Positions 8,633 through 17,567 are shown, numbered from the stretch's first letter. The stretch: 51,740 bases of DNA from Citrobacter sp. 18056 (GCA_902706235.1 CACSJR010000024.1:1-51740), one strand, 5' to 3'. Notes: generated by a model not told the origin, from the letters alone. Numbers and translations: made by a program.

Positions 8633-8764
8633 TCCATTCGATTAGAACATATTTTTGTGGGCTCTTTCTGAAGACAATATGGAGAAAAGGTTTAAGACTG
8701 TTGGAAATGAGCCCGGTCTTTCAAAAGACAGGTCTGTCTCATTCATTTAGCCAAAGGAACACGT

Positions 8765-9826
8765 ATGAATATTTGCGAACAAAAATTTAAATATATTTTT
8801 CTGGCTACATCGCTCGTCCTCTCAAGTGGTGCCATCGCAAGCCATCATTTTGAATCCGCGGCAGCACTTCAGGATCCGAGCATTAACCAACTCGATAACT
8901 ATGTTTTTCAGTCTTCACGCGCCAATGCCACCACTTTTATCATGGATGTCAATCCTTCACCGAAAGAAGCTTCGGGTGGTATATTTAAACCAGGGGCTTT
9001 ATATAACATTCATATTGCCGATGATTCAAAGTTCAAAACGGGCCATACCTTCTCAGTGATGTTTGATGAGAAAGGAAACTATACAGTTTACGACATGAAT
9101 TCACCTAACGCGCCGGTGGGCACAAAAGGTAAGGAAATCGGCAAAGGTGAGCTGAATAAAAAAGCTGAACTGTCAGAGGGTATCCATCTATGGGCGGGGG
9201 TTGTCAAAGATCCGTTCTTTGGCAATTCTCCAGGCCTGCACATCCTCCGTCAACAGTTGTCAGAGGGTACGTACGATCCAGGCATCTGGACATCTGTGAA
9301 AGGAAAAAATATCTTCACCGGCCGCAAATGTGGCGCGATTGTCCTGGATGTGCCAAACACGTTGTTGGGCAAAAAGATCGAAGTCTTTATGACTACGGCA
9401 GTACAGAAAGATACGAACTGGAAACAGGTTCAGTATTCTGCCATTCCGCTGTTCTCTCATTCCATGCTTTTCGAAAACGAAGCACTGAAAACCGAGCATA
9501 ATATGAGTCGTCCTGATAACTCTCAGGACATGAAAAACTTTGTCTCTGCCCGTACTGCTCGCGCCAGCACCTTTGCGCACTCCCAAAAAGAACCTCAGGT
9601 TTATGGTGACAAAGTTGCCAATATGCTTGTGCCAGATGTCATCACTTATAACGTAGGTACGCCAGCTAAATTTTCAGCCGCGTCGATCAATGGCCGCAGC
9701 CTGAGTGACGATGCCATGGGTGAAATGCTGACATTGCTGTTGGGCCAACCTACTGACCAGCATATTACTAACCAGAAATTATATACGCAGGATTTCCCTT
9801 ATCTGATCCCTGCCTCTCTCAAATAA
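8765..9826 (+). CDS. Exported DUF4331-family protein
   Basis: The 353-residue precursor has a signal peptide ending near residue 25 (GAIASHHFES) and a body that fits DUF4331. The SHH...DPSINQLDNYVFQS start is the family hallmark (compare the SSHREAP opening of relatives). Phrases such as RKCGAIVLDVPNTLLG and RMGNP-like regions further along also fit. The mature protein begins with a His pair, a possible metal or N-terminal ligand site. Function is not known for the family. It has its own ribosome-binding site (AAAGGAA) and ends just before a strong terminator, so it may form a unit with the upstream DUF1471 gene. Confidence 0.75.
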   Translation: MNICEQKFKYIFLATSLVLSSGAIASHHFESAAALQDPSINQLDNYVFQSSRANATTFIMDVNPSPKEASGGIFKPGALYNIHIADDSKFKTGHTFSVMFDEKGNYTVYDMNSPNAPVGTKGKEIGKGELNKKAELSEGIHLWAGVVKDPFFGNSPGLHILRQQLSEGTYDPGIWTSVKGKNIFTGRKCGAIVLDVPNTLLGKKIEVFMTTAVQKDTNWKQVQYSAIPLFSHSMLFENEALKTEHNMSRPDNSQDMKNFVSARTARASTFAHSQKEPQVYGDKVANMLVPDVITYNVGTPAKFSAASINGRSLSDDAMGEMLTLLLGQPTDQHITNQKLYTQDFPYLIPASLK

Positions 9827-9840
9827 CCAGAATGGGTTTC

Positions 9841-9873
9841 AATCAGCCATATGAAAATATGGCTGATTTTTTT
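9841..9873 (+). terminator. Strong intrinsic terminator after the DUF4331 gene
   Basis: AATCAGCCATAT (9841-9852) and ATATGGCTGATT (9857-9868) are perfectly complementary over 12 bp with a GAAA tetraloop. The stem is followed by a T-run to 9871. It lies 15 bp after the stop codon and 26 bp before the next gene, so the DUF4198-HupE pair must have its own promoter or depend on readthrough. Confidence 0.92.
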
Positions 9874-9898
9874 GCGATATGAGATGAAGGATTAAGCA

Positions 9899-10735
9899 AT
9901 GAAAGGATGTACCTTCCCGGTTCCCCGAAAATTGATAAAAGCATCTGGTCTTGTTTTTATCACTCTGGCCCTGTGTTGTACCAATGCGTTTGCCCATGAT
10001 TTCTGGATCCTGCCCCATGATTCCATGCCCAAAAATGGGGATAAGGTTATTTTTGAATTACGCATCGGACCGGGAGTGCCCGGTAAACAGACCCCACGCC
10101 TTCCGGGCCTTATCGCCACCTTTGATGCACATGATGCGTTGGGACAGCAGAACGTAGAAGGACACGATGGCGCACTGGTCATTGGGCACCTGAAAATGCG
10201 TGATCCCGGTGCGACAATCGCCTCACTTACGACTAACGGAGCAAAAATCACACTACCTGCGGATGAGTTTGAAGATTATCTGAAGGAAGAAGGTCTGAAT
10301 AAAATAGTAAAAGCCCGTGCGGAAAACGGTGAGTCCGATCAGCCCGGTGTTGAATTATTCTATCGCTGTGCCAAGTCCGTTATTCTCGTTGATAACCAAA
10401 GCAAGGGATACGACACCATTCTTGGCCTGGAACATGAACTGGTGCCGCTGACTGATCCGCTTCAGTACACCCCAGGTAAGCCTTTTACTGTCAGGTTATT
10501 AACCAACTCCCGACCACTAGCTCGTTTGCTGGTTAAAGCCGAACTGAATACCACCCCGCCCACAATACTGCGCGCCATCACGGATAAGAATGGTCTCGTC
10601 AGTTTTAACCTGCCGATGAAGGGAGAGTGGTTATTTAGCTCCGTGGATATGGACGTTTCCCCGGTTGATGGCGCTGACTGGAAAAGTATCTGGGCTTCAT
10701 TAACCATTCCTATCGCAGAAGGAAATGCTTCATGA
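9899..10735 (+). CDS. Exported DUF4198-family protein
   Basis: The 278-residue precursor has a basic N-terminus, a hydrophobic stretch (about residues 17-33) ending NAFA, and then HDFWILP. This is the classic opening of DUF4198 proteins, and its His may be the mature N-terminus. The family often lies beside nickel/cobalt or other metal transport genes. Here it overlaps the HupE/UreJ gene by 4 bp (ATGA), a strong sign of joint function. The C-terminal part (residues 190-270) looks like a beta-sandwich with KNGLVSFNLPMKGEWLFSS. A role in periplasmic metal handling is inference from neighbours. Confidence 0.8.
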   Translation: MKGCTFPVPRKLIKASGLVFITLALCCTNAFAHDFWILPHDSMPKNGDKVIFELRIGPGVPGKQTPRLPGLIATFDAHDALGQQNVEGHDGALVIGHLKMRDPGATIASLTTNGAKITLPADEFEDYLKEEGLNKIVKARAENGESDQPGVELFYRCAKSVILVDNQSKGYDTILGLEHELVPLTDPLQYTPGKPFTVRLLTNSRPLARLLVKAELNTTPPTILRAITDKNGLVSFNLPMKGEWLFSSVDMDVSPVDGADWKSIWASLTIPIAEGNAS

Positions 10736-11316
10736 CAATAAATAAAACACTGATTAATTTTATTCTCATGTTTACTCCATTGCTGATGATGAATGCTGCA
10801 CATGCGCATAGTTCCGGAGAGGCGTCAGGTTGGATGCACCCTCTGTCGGGCACGGATCATTTGCTGGCTATGATCTCGGTCGGGGCGTGGAGCAGCCAAA
10901 TAGGTGGCAAAGCCATCTGGATAGTTCCTTCCGCATTCGTTTGCTTTATGTTTACTGGTGGCTTAATTGGCTTTGAACACATTGAAATACCGGGCACGGA
11001 GGTAGGGGTTTCGCTTTCTGTGGTGTTGCTGGGCCTGGCCATTAGTGCGAAGAAAATCCTGCCGGTTTATCTGGCGGCCACTGCAACTGCGCTTTTCGGT
11101 ATTTTCCATGGGTACGCACATGGCTATGAAATGCCATTAATGCAAAATAAAGCCACGTATACCCTCGGTTTTTTAGCCACGACCGCAATGCTGCATGTCG
11201 TTGGCGCCGTCGGAGCACATTATCTGTTGAAAACCGCCAGCGGTGATAAACTGCTGCGCGCGCTTGGTGCAATGAGTACTCTTTGTGGGCTGTATCTGGT
11301 TTACACCGTTATTTAG
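10732..11316 (+). CDS. HupE/UreJ-family membrane protein
   Basis: The 194-residue protein has a signal-like first segment ending AAHAHSS and about six further hydrophobic segments. The segment HPLSGTDHLLAMISVGAW at residues 36-53 is the HupE/UreJ signature, and HGYAHGYEM near 127 supplies another His-rich motif. HupE/UreJ members are secondary permeases, several for nickel or cobalt. The start overlaps the end of the DUF4198 gene, giving translational coupling. It is probably an importer for a divalent metal used by or stored in the exported proteins nearby, but substrate identity is inferred only from family. Confidence 0.87.
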   Translation: MTINKTLINFILMFTPLLMMNAAHAHSSGEASGWMHPLSGTDHLLAMISVGAWSSQIGGKAIWIVPSAFVCFMFTGGLIGFEHIEIPGTEVGVSLSVVLLGLAISAKKILPVYLAATATALFGIFHGYAHGYEMPLMQNKATYTLGFLATTAMLHVVGAVGAHYLLKTASGDKLLRALGAMSTLCGLYLVYTVI

Positions 11317-11325
11317 CTTTTGCCC

Positions 11326-11350
11326 CCTCAAATCACCGCTTGATTTGAGG
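11326..11350. terminator. Inverted repeat between convergent HupE and HAD genes
   Basis: CCTCAAATCA (11326-11335) and TGATTTGAGG (11341-11350) are perfectly complementary with a 5-nt loop, 10 bp after the HupE stop codon. There is no clear T-run, so termination efficiency is uncertain. The position between convergent genes suggests a 3'-end hairpin for the plus-strand unit. The remaining ~260 bp to the HAD gene holds nothing I can identify. Confidence 0.5.
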
Positions 11351-11612
11351 AAATGACGTTCAATAGCACACATTAGCCGTTGGTCGATTGTGGGTGGATC
11401 CATATAATGGGCCCACCCTTTATTGTCGGTTCACTGTCAGTCTGTGCTTTGGTGACCTGAAGGGTTTCATCGTGCCAACACCGACCCAAGAGGAATCAGA
11501 ATGATTACGGCCCCTGATGAAGCTGGGGTTTACGCCGGCAAGCAAAAACTGCGGCCTTGCTGAAATGGCAATCTCACCAGAATCAGGTTGCTGCATACCG
11601 ATAAGCTCTTTT

Positions 11613-12623
11613 TCACTGCATTTTGCACTGCAGTGGATCGAACACTGTTTTCCAGTCCTGCTTTATATCAACAACGCTCCAGCCCTGTTTTGCTGCCAGC
11701 GCTATGCCTTCGACTAGTTTGCCGCTGGCTGGCGGATGGCTGTCATAGGCGTATTCACGCGCAGCATCCGTGTGATGAATCAGCAGTTCAAAGGTTTTAT
11801 AGTCCGGATTAGCCGCAGTATACCGCAGCATATCCAGATCGCCGTCGCTGTTACCAAATGCGGCCACCGGTCGCTGCCCCATAAACAGATGGATAGCCAC
11901 CGGTTTCATTGCCTTATCATCGTTGAAGGCGCCCTTCATTGTTTTAAGCAATTGCGCACCGTCTTTCGTCAGGCTGAATTCTGTCAACGCAAATGAGCCG
12001 ATAACCTGTTCCGGCGGAATACCATACATTTTTTCCGACATCACGCGCATAAAATCACTGCCGCCACCCGATACTATCCAGGTTTTGAAACCATTCGCGC
12101 GCAGGTAATCCAGCAGTTGGCGCATGGGCTGATAGCCCATCTGGTCATAACGGCAGCCTGTGCGTTTATCCTTGTGATGGGTCAGCCAGCGGTTTACCCG
12201 CTGGCTGAATACGTCAGGACGCATACCACTGTGCGTCAGGGCAACCAGCTTCAGCAGCCCTTTCTCTCCGGAGGCCGCGACTGTTTTGAGGTCGTTGTTC
12301 AGTACCGCGTTGGCCACCGGATCTTCCTTCCATTCCTGGTGCTCAGGGGCCATCCGCTTAATTTCATCTACTGCAAACTGTAGCTGGAACGTCAATGGGG
12401 CTTCCGGCCAGAGCGTACCGTCGTTATCGAAGACGACATAGCGTTTGTCGAGCGGGATAAAGTCCGGGCTCCCTTCGCGTGTACTCTCCTGCACCCACTT
12501 CTCGATGGCCTGTTTTACCGGCGTCTCCTTCCAGGCAGACAACCCGTCAGTATCAGCAGGGTGAATACTGGCATAACTACCAAAGCTCAGTAACAGAGTA
12601 CTGAGCAGCACGACTGTTTTCAT
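11613..12623 (-). CDS. Exported HAD-superfamily hydrolase
   Basis: The 336-residue precursor has a signal peptide (MKTVVLLSTLLLSFGSYAS). HAD motif I is FDNDGTLW at residues 65-72, with Asp66 the predicted nucleophile and Asp68 the general acid. The region WIVSGGGSDFMRV fits motif II (Ser) and FGNSDGDLDML fits motif IV. It resembles phosphoserine-phosphatase-like HAD proteins found in the periplasm. The start has AAGGAAC upstream. It follows the FadL-type gene by 18 bp, so the two are presumably one transcript. The substrate is unknown. Confidence 0.85.
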   Translation of the reverse strand: MKTVVLLSTLLLSFGSYASIHPADTDGLSAWKETPVKQAIEKWVQESTREGSPDFIPLDKRYVVFDNDGTLWPEAPLTFQLQFAVDEIKRMAPEHQEWKEDPVANAVLNNDLKTVAASGEKGLLKLVALTHSGMRPDVFSQRVNRWLTHHKDKRTGCRYDQMGYQPMRQLLDYLRANGFKTWIVSGGGSDFMRVMSEKMYGIPPEQVIGSFALTEFSLTKDGAQLLKTMKGAFNDDKAMKPVAIHLFMGQRPVAAFGNSDGDLDMLRYTAANPDYKTFELLIHHTDAAREYAYDSHPPASGKLVEGIALAAKQGWSVVDIKQDWKTVFDPLQCKMQ

Positions 12624-12641
12624 GTCTGTTCCTTATGATGG

Positions 12642-13826
12642 TCAGAACTGATAGCTGTAATTGACGCTGGCAAACCACAGATACGGGTTATCATAATGGC
12701 CTTTTAACACCGTCGGCGTTTTTACCTGCGAAGACTGCATATGCAGATACTCCAGCGCCACGCCGATATTGCTGGTAGGCGTAATCTGATATTGTGCCCC
12801 GGTGCCAAAACGCCATTCATCACCCGTTGGCAAAGTCAGCGCCACATCGCTCTGGCTACGGTATGGCGTGCTATCGAACGCCATACCAGCATTCAGACGC
12901 CACAGCTCTGTCGGGCGATACTGCACACCCAGAGCACTGTGCCAGGTATCTTTCATACGGTTAGTTTTATTCACTTTCTCGCCTTTCACGGTAACCTGTG
13001 GTGCCCCAAATTGGCTCCAGTCCTGCCAGCCCAGATCCCCCATCAACGACCAGTTTTTATTCAGGTCGTGTACCACACTCATCATCAGCTGTTGTGGCGC
13101 GCGCACCTGTGCAGAAATGGGCAGTTCATATTCGGTTTCCGGCAGATTCGAGAAACGGGACCGAGCTTTGATGTCAAAGTCATAGTCTGTTTTACTGTTC
13201 CAGGTGATACCGGCGCGGGTTTGATCGGTAAGCTGCATCAGCAACCCCAGACGGTAGCTCATTGCCCAATCGTGATCTTTCTCTGTTTCATCATGACCGC
13301 CCACACCCCGGGTCAGCGATAGATAACCGTAGTTGAGATTGACCGAGCCCCCTACTGATAGACGGTTATTCAACTGATAAGCCAATGAGGGACTAAGTGT
13401 CATCGCCACCATTGTGCTCTTTTTAATTAACCGCCTGCCGTCCCAGTTACCAAAATCGATCCCCAGCCCGTAGTTACCGTACAGTCCAATACCGGCATAT
13501 AGCCGGTCATTAAGTTTCTGGCTGTAGAAGCCACTGGCATTGGGGAAAATATCCATCACATTACCAGGGCTTTGTTGCCGGGGATTATCATCATGGTAGC
13601 TGATATCCCCATCCATCATCTGCAGACCACCAGTGAACATGTGATCCGACAGACGGGTCATGCCTGCCGGGTTAGTAACAATCGTTGAGGCATCCTGTGC
13701 TCGGGCGGCCTGCCCTGCCCCAGCCAATGCTGTATCCTCCGTACCCACTTCATAGAAATAAAGCGCGCTAGCGTGCGAAAGTGATGAATACAGGACCGCT
13801 ATACATATTAATAATACCTTTTTCAT
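12642..13826 (-). CDS. FadL/OmpP1/TodX-family outer-membrane channel
   Basis: The 394-residue precursor has a signal peptide (MKKVLLICIAVLYSSLSHAS) followed by the family's hatch-domain landmarks. These are ALAGAGQAARAQDASTIVTN and NPAGMTRL near residues 32-60. The C-terminus ends in alternating residues with terminal Phe (SVNYSYQF), as outer-membrane beta-barrels do. FadL proteins import hydrophobic compounds such as fatty acids and aromatic hydrocarbons. The ATG at 13826 is preferred over one at 13850, which would extend the signal peptide. Being first in a unit with a periplasmic phosphatase suggests uptake followed by processing, but that is inference. Confidence 0.9.
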   Translation of the reverse strand: MKKVLLICIAVLYSSLSHASALYFYEVGTEDTALAGAGQAARAQDASTIVTNPAGMTRLSDHMFTGGLQMMDGDISYHDDNPRQQSPGNVMDIFPNASGFYSQKLNDRLYAGIGLYGNYGLGIDFGNWDGRRLIKKSTMVAMTLSPSLAYQLNNRLSVGGSVNLNYGYLSLTRGVGGHDETEKDHDWAMSYRLGLLMQLTDQTRAGITWNSKTDYDFDIKARSRFSNLPETEYELPISAQVRAPQQLMMSVVHDLNKNWSLMGDLGWQDWSQFGAPQVTVKGEKVNKTNRMKDTWHSALGVQYRPTELWRLNAGMAFDSTPYRSQSDVALTLPTGDEWRFGTGAQYQITPTSNIGVALEYLHMQSSQVKTPTVLKGHYDNPYLWFASVNYSYQF

Positions 13827-14521
13827 TTTTCTGTCCAAACCTGTAAACAATGGATTTTATTATTTCACGCATTAATAAGAAATATATATTAAACAAGCTA
13901 AAAAAGGCAAGTAATACCCTCAACACCAAACTCATTACAATTTTAAATAAATTAAATTTAATTTCAAAAAATACACCCCCCCCATTCCCTGCCGGTATCC
14001 TGAGACAGCCAATGCACCTTTATTAAAAAAATGCATGCTGCATTTTATTATAATTTCAATAGTGAAAACGAAGGGGGTTAATACAAGAATAATAATACTA
14101 TCATCAATGTTAACAGCATGTGGGCTCGGATGTAACGAGAGCGCAAAGAAAAAACGAATGACGTGACTCAGGCCAACAGCCCCTTGTAAATATGAAAGCC
14201 TTCAATATACAAAACTATTACATTGGTGATAACGGTGGTAGCGCTAAAGACGCCAAACAATTCTCTGACCGCCCTAACAGCCAGTGATAATGCGCTGGGT
14301 CTGGAGACCGGGAAGGAAAAAAAAGAAGGCCGCCTGTCACGTCTTCATTGAGCCTCAAGGAGTGATTGCCGAGCACAGCCCTAATAACAGATCTTCTCGG
14401 GTCTGAACCTCCAGGTTCTCGATTAATTCCATCTTTTATGCGCTTAGGATAGAGAGATACATCTTCTTTCAGCTCTGTACCATATTAGGCTGATCAGACA
14501 AACATCTGACCAGCCGGAGTA
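13827..14521. other. 695-bp intergenic region upstream of the FadL gene
   Basis: The FadL-proximal part (13850-14060) is very AT-rich and promoter-like, with a C-tract ATACACCCCCCCCATTCCC at 13971-13989. It also has an 8-bp perfect inverted repeat, AAAATGCA (14028-14035) with TGCATTTT (14039-14046). A tiny plus-strand frame at 14192-14287 ([16 protein letters not shown]..., 31 codons) has no good ribosome-binding site and may be a gene remnant; I do not recognise it. A hairpin near 14488-14515 belongs to the DUF302 gene end. Confidence 0.4.
14488..14515 (-). terminator. Hairpin after the DUF302 gene
   Basis: GGCTGATCAGA (14488-14498) and TCTGACCAGCC (14505-14515) pair at 10 of 11 positions with a 6-nt loop. 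It lies 6 bp beyond the DUF302 stop on the minus strand. The following minus-strand sequence (TAATATGG) is only weakly T-rich, so this is a probable but not typical terminator. Confidence 0.5.
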
Positions 14522-14923
14522 TCAGCTGACCGTGTGATCAAGCCAGCCAGGTAACAGAGCATAGATAGCATCTATTGCTCCCTGACCGCCATTGAGCTGG
14601 TAGAAATCATTCATATGGTCGATATCAGTACATCGGATCCAGACCTGCCCATCTTTTTCCTTCCAGATAAAGGCTTTAATCGGCAGTTCGAAACCGACAT
14701 CAATATTACTTGACAGTAAGCTGCCGACTAGCTTCGTGTTCTGGAACATCAGGCATACAGCATCATCAATGCTCTTACCGGATAATTCAGCAACTTTTTG
14801 TTGATCAACATCAGCCACAATCATCACTTCCGGGAACTCTGCTAATTTGGCAAGCAGGCGATCTGCCGTTTCCCTTACGGAATAAGGGCTTTTTCTTACC
14901 CAGCGCTGATTAACATTTTGCAT
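14522..14923 (-). CDS. DUF302-family protein
   Basis: The 133-residue protein has no signal peptide. SVRETADRLLAKL, followed by a DVDQQKVA stretch, then VCLMFQNTKLVGSLLSSN and the segment FELPIKAFIWKEKDGQVWI, match the DUF302 fold. Its function is unknown, and members often occur beside redox or metal genes. The start at 14923 is fixed by AGGAAGAG 5 bp upstream. It follows the double-cupin gene by 35 bp and is likely its operon partner. Confidence 0.8.
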   Translation of the reverse strand: MQNVNQRWVRKSPYSVRETADRLLAKLAEFPEVMIVADVDQQKVAELSGKSIDDAVCLMFQNTKLVGSLLSSNIDVGFELPIKAFIWKEKDGQVWIRCTDIDHMNDFYQLNGGQGAIDAIYALLPGWLDHTVS

Positions 14924-14958
14924 AGACTCTTCCTTTATCATTATTTATGGGATATTTA

Positions 14959-15834
14959 TTAAATCGCGTCAGTATCTTTTGGATCCCATATCTCGAAGAC
15001 CAGATAGTCCGCCTCTTCTGTGGCCGAATCATTTTTAATAGTCACGTTTCCAGCATTGACCAGATCAGCAGTACCCAGTTTACCGACCTGTGGGGCATCT
15101 TGATTTCCGCTCTTCTCAACGTCCAGTGTACCATCGAGCACTAAAAGATAGGTTGGGCGGTTGCTGAAATCCTGTTCCGGTAACGCGGTTCCCGCAGGCA
15201 ATGTCACTTTTCTTACCCGCATTACACGGTCAGTCAGCTTATCGCTCTTGTCTGAAAATTGGATGTCGTTGACGTTGTGACTGTACACCGGGTTGCTTTT
15301 CTCAAGACCGCCTTTTTTAGGGGCATCAACATAAAACTTATCATGCCCGGCCTTAAGTTTATCCAGCAGCGGTGTATTCTGCGGATACGTCACGCCATTA
15401 CATGGGGAGCCATCATCCAGTAGGTCGAAAGTCGTCATGGTCAGCATGTCAGTTTCAGAGCCATTTCGCGCATAATGCACATTCGCATACTCTTTGTACG
15501 AATCCCCCACATGCAACGTCACGGGCTGATGCTGATAAGGATGAACAATCGACGTACCCCGGGTCACGCCCAACATGGCAGGCCGGTTTTCGTGGCTGTG
15601 AAGATCAATATGTGAACCCGGTTTTACATCAACAGTCCGAAAACGCAGTGCCCGACATGTTAAGGGTTTATTTCCTTCGGGGAGATGAATATCTGAGATT
15701 TTGAGGGTGTTGAGTACTTCCGACTTCACGCCGTCAGGGAGCTTAACCTGCGCAGCCATTGTTTCCGCCTGGCAGATATTCACTACAAGGGAGGAGGTAA
15801 TAATAAAAGCCAGTACAGCAATTTTTGTTCTCAT
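14959..15834 (-). CDS. Exported double-cupin protein
   Basis: The 291-residue precursor has a signal peptide ending near ICQAE (residue 24). The first cupin (about 58-142) has LHSHENRPAML at 78-88, giving His79 and His81, and His120. The second (about 205-285) is degenerate at the His positions (LPAGTALPEQDFSNRP), so probably only the first site binds metal. The first barrel is paralogous to the small cytosolic cupin at 7409-7816 (LHSHxNRPA, TFDLxDDG). Gene order and a 35-bp gap suggest an operon with DUF302. Function is unknown; dioxygenase-like or ligand-binding roles are both possible. Confidence 0.82.
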   Translation of the reverse strand: MRTKIAVLAFIITSSLVVNICQAETMAAQVKLPDGVKSEVLNTLKISDIHLPEGNKPLTCRALRFRTVDVKPGSHIDLHSHENRPAMLGVTRGTSIVHPYQHQPVTLHVGDSYKEYANVHYARNGSETDMLTMTTFDLLDDGSPCNGVTYPQNTPLLDKLKAGHDKFYVDAPKKGGLEKSNPVYSHNVNDIQFSDKSDKLTDRVMRVRKVTLPAGTALPEQDFSNRPTYLLVLDGTLDVEKSGNQDAPQVGKLGTADLVNAGNVTIKNDSATEEADYLVFEIWDPKDTDAI

Positions 15835-16301
15835 CTGTTCTCCTTAAGTGTACGCCAAGAAATTTATTTAAGTTCGCAGTAACCGTTAACTCGTATCAGA
15901 ATAACAACGAATGACCAGTAACCCGCAATCTTGTTTGATTCTGAAACCCATCATGAATGCGGAAATATGAATCAAGACTGTGGATTTACTCCTGAATGAA
16001 GGGTTTTCTATTATTACTCCTGCATATTCAATAGATTTCCTTCGTATGTGAGACTAGCCGCGCTCGGGTAAAATAACAATCCCCCCCTTGGCTCCTCATC
16101 CAGTCACGCAATAATATCCAGCCATTAATTTCGGAATTTGCACTTTTATGAGTCACATCGTTTATCATGGAACCTATTTCAACCAATTATTACTAAATCG
16201 CCATAAATTTAATTTCATTGATATCGTCATATCAATAATTAGAATAAATCGTATAAATCTAATATCTGGAAATTGAAATCCCCCGATCACTGACCCTACC
16301 C
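15835..16301. promoter_or_regulatory. Region upstream of the double-cupin operon
   Basis: No gene is visible in these 467 bp. They must hold the promoter of the cupin-DUF302 unit on the minus strand. A run of seven C after an A-rich stretch (AACAATCCCCCCCTTGG, 16075-16091) repeats the C-tract theme seen upstream of other island genes. The sequence next to the IS903 left end (16293-16301, accctaccc) is its target duplication. Confidence 0.4.
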
Positions 16302-17215
16302 GGCTTTGTTGAATAAATCGAACTTTTGCTGAGTTAAAGGATCAGATCACGCATCATCCGGCAACACTGGCCGTCCCATGGCAAAGCAGAAATTCAAAGT
16401 CACCAACTGGCGCAACTACAACAAAGCCCTCATCAACCGCGGCTCCGTCACTTTCTGGCTTGACGACGAGGCTATTCGGGCCTGGTATGAGCCCGCCACA
16501 CACACATCGCGGGGACGGCCTCAACGCTATTCTGACCTCGCCATCACCACCGTCCTGGTTGTTAAACGTGTGTTCCGCCTGACCCTGCGAGCCGCACAGG
16601 GCTTTATTGATTCCACAGGGCTGAAAGTCTTCGGTGAAGGTGAGTGGAAAGTCAAAAAGCACGGCAAAGCGCGCCGTCGTATCTGGCGAAAACTGCATCT
16701 GGCTGTTGATGCGGGTACGCATGAAGTCATCTGCGCGGACCTGTCGCTGAACAACGTCACGGACGCTGAAGCTTTCCCGGGACTTATCCGGCAGACCCAC
16801 CGGAAAATCAGGTCAGCGGCGGCGGACGGTGCTTACGATACGCGGCGATGTCATGACGAACTGCGTCGCAAGAAAATCAGCGCGCTCATTCCTCCCCGAA
16901 AGGGAGCGGGCTACTGGCCCGGTGAGTATGGAGACCGCAATCGTGCTGTTGCGAATCAACGGCTGAGCGGGAGCAATGCCCGGTGGAAATGGACAACTCG
17001 GTCGATAGCGGAAACGGCGATGTACAGGGTAAAGCAGTTGTTCGGTGGTACGCTGACGTTGCGTGACTACGATGGTCAGGTTGCAGAGGCTTTGGCCATG
17101 GTGCGTGCGCTGAACAAAATGACGAAGGCAGGTATGCCAGAAAGTGTACGTATCGGCTGAGAGCCGGAGCTGTTACAGGGAAACTCGCCTCAAATCTGAT
17201 TTATTCAACAAAGCC
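16302..17215 (+). mobile_element. IS903 (IS5 family), internally deleted copy
   Basis: Both ends carry the 18-bp IS903 terminal repeat: GGCTTTGTTGAATAAATC at 16302-16319 and its complement at 17198-17215. Flanks accctaccc (16293-16301) and tccctaccc (17216-17224) are a 9-bp target duplication with one difference. The element is 914 bp instead of the ~1057 bp of IS903, and the transposase gene is missing about 141 bp. It has inserted into the end of an IS3-family element, whose remnant lies to the right. Its first 127 bp are identical to the partial copy at 51614. Confidence 0.93.
16378..17160 (+). pseudogene. IS903 transposase with two in-frame deletions
   Basis: The frame has 260 codons against 307 in IS903. 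After QGFIDS the protein jumps straight to TGLKVFGEGEW. This omits about 43 residues that normally separate two IDS-containing segments, so the deletion probably occurred between short ATTGATTC repeats. Further on, WKWTT is joined to RSIAETAM. The four residues DYNR are lost, and with them the Tyr of the Y-(2)-R-(3)-E-(6)-K signature. The first catalytic Asp (in IDSTG) and the Glu survive. The protein is very probably inactive, although the element could be moved by a complete IS903 elsewhere. Confidence 0.85.
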
Positions 17216-17560
17216 TCCCTACCCACGTAATGCGGACACGGCCCTACGCGAGGTTCTGGTTTGGCTGAGTCCGCCACAGGCGCTGTGACGTCGCCACCGA
17301 TTGTAATCACACTCGATATAATTAAACACCGTCGTCCACATTATTTCCCGGCTGATAAAGCGTTCCCCGTGGATACATTCTACTTTCAGCGAGTGAAAGA
17401 AAATTTCCACGCAGATTATGACGCTTCAGTAACGCTGAGCAGTACTGCCCGCCTCATCCGTATGCACGATGACATTTTCCGGACGCTTTCGCCGCCATAG
17501 TGCCATCTGCAACACATCGCAGGCCAGTTGTGCTGTCAGCATCGCATACAAGCCGGTACT
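17216..17560 (-). pseudogene. IS3-family transposase (OrfB) remnant
   Basis: On the minus strand, fragments of an IS3-type integrase core can be read in shifting frames. These are [20 protein letters not shown], then NVIVHTD, then (after a frameshift) [14 protein letters not shown], then (after a deletion) [19 protein letters not shown] and [20 protein letters not shown]. Stops and frameshifts make it non-coding. The stretch TACCCACGTAATGCGGACA next to the IS903 right end is probably the end of this IS3 element. Only the 3' half of orfB remains. Confidence 0.8.
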
Positions 17561-17567
17561 GCTTGTC

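Noticed and set aside
11517..11812. Short plus-strand frames opposite the HAD phosphatase end
   Set aside because: They are antisense to the conserved HAD frame or lie in sequence without start signals or recognisable protein content.
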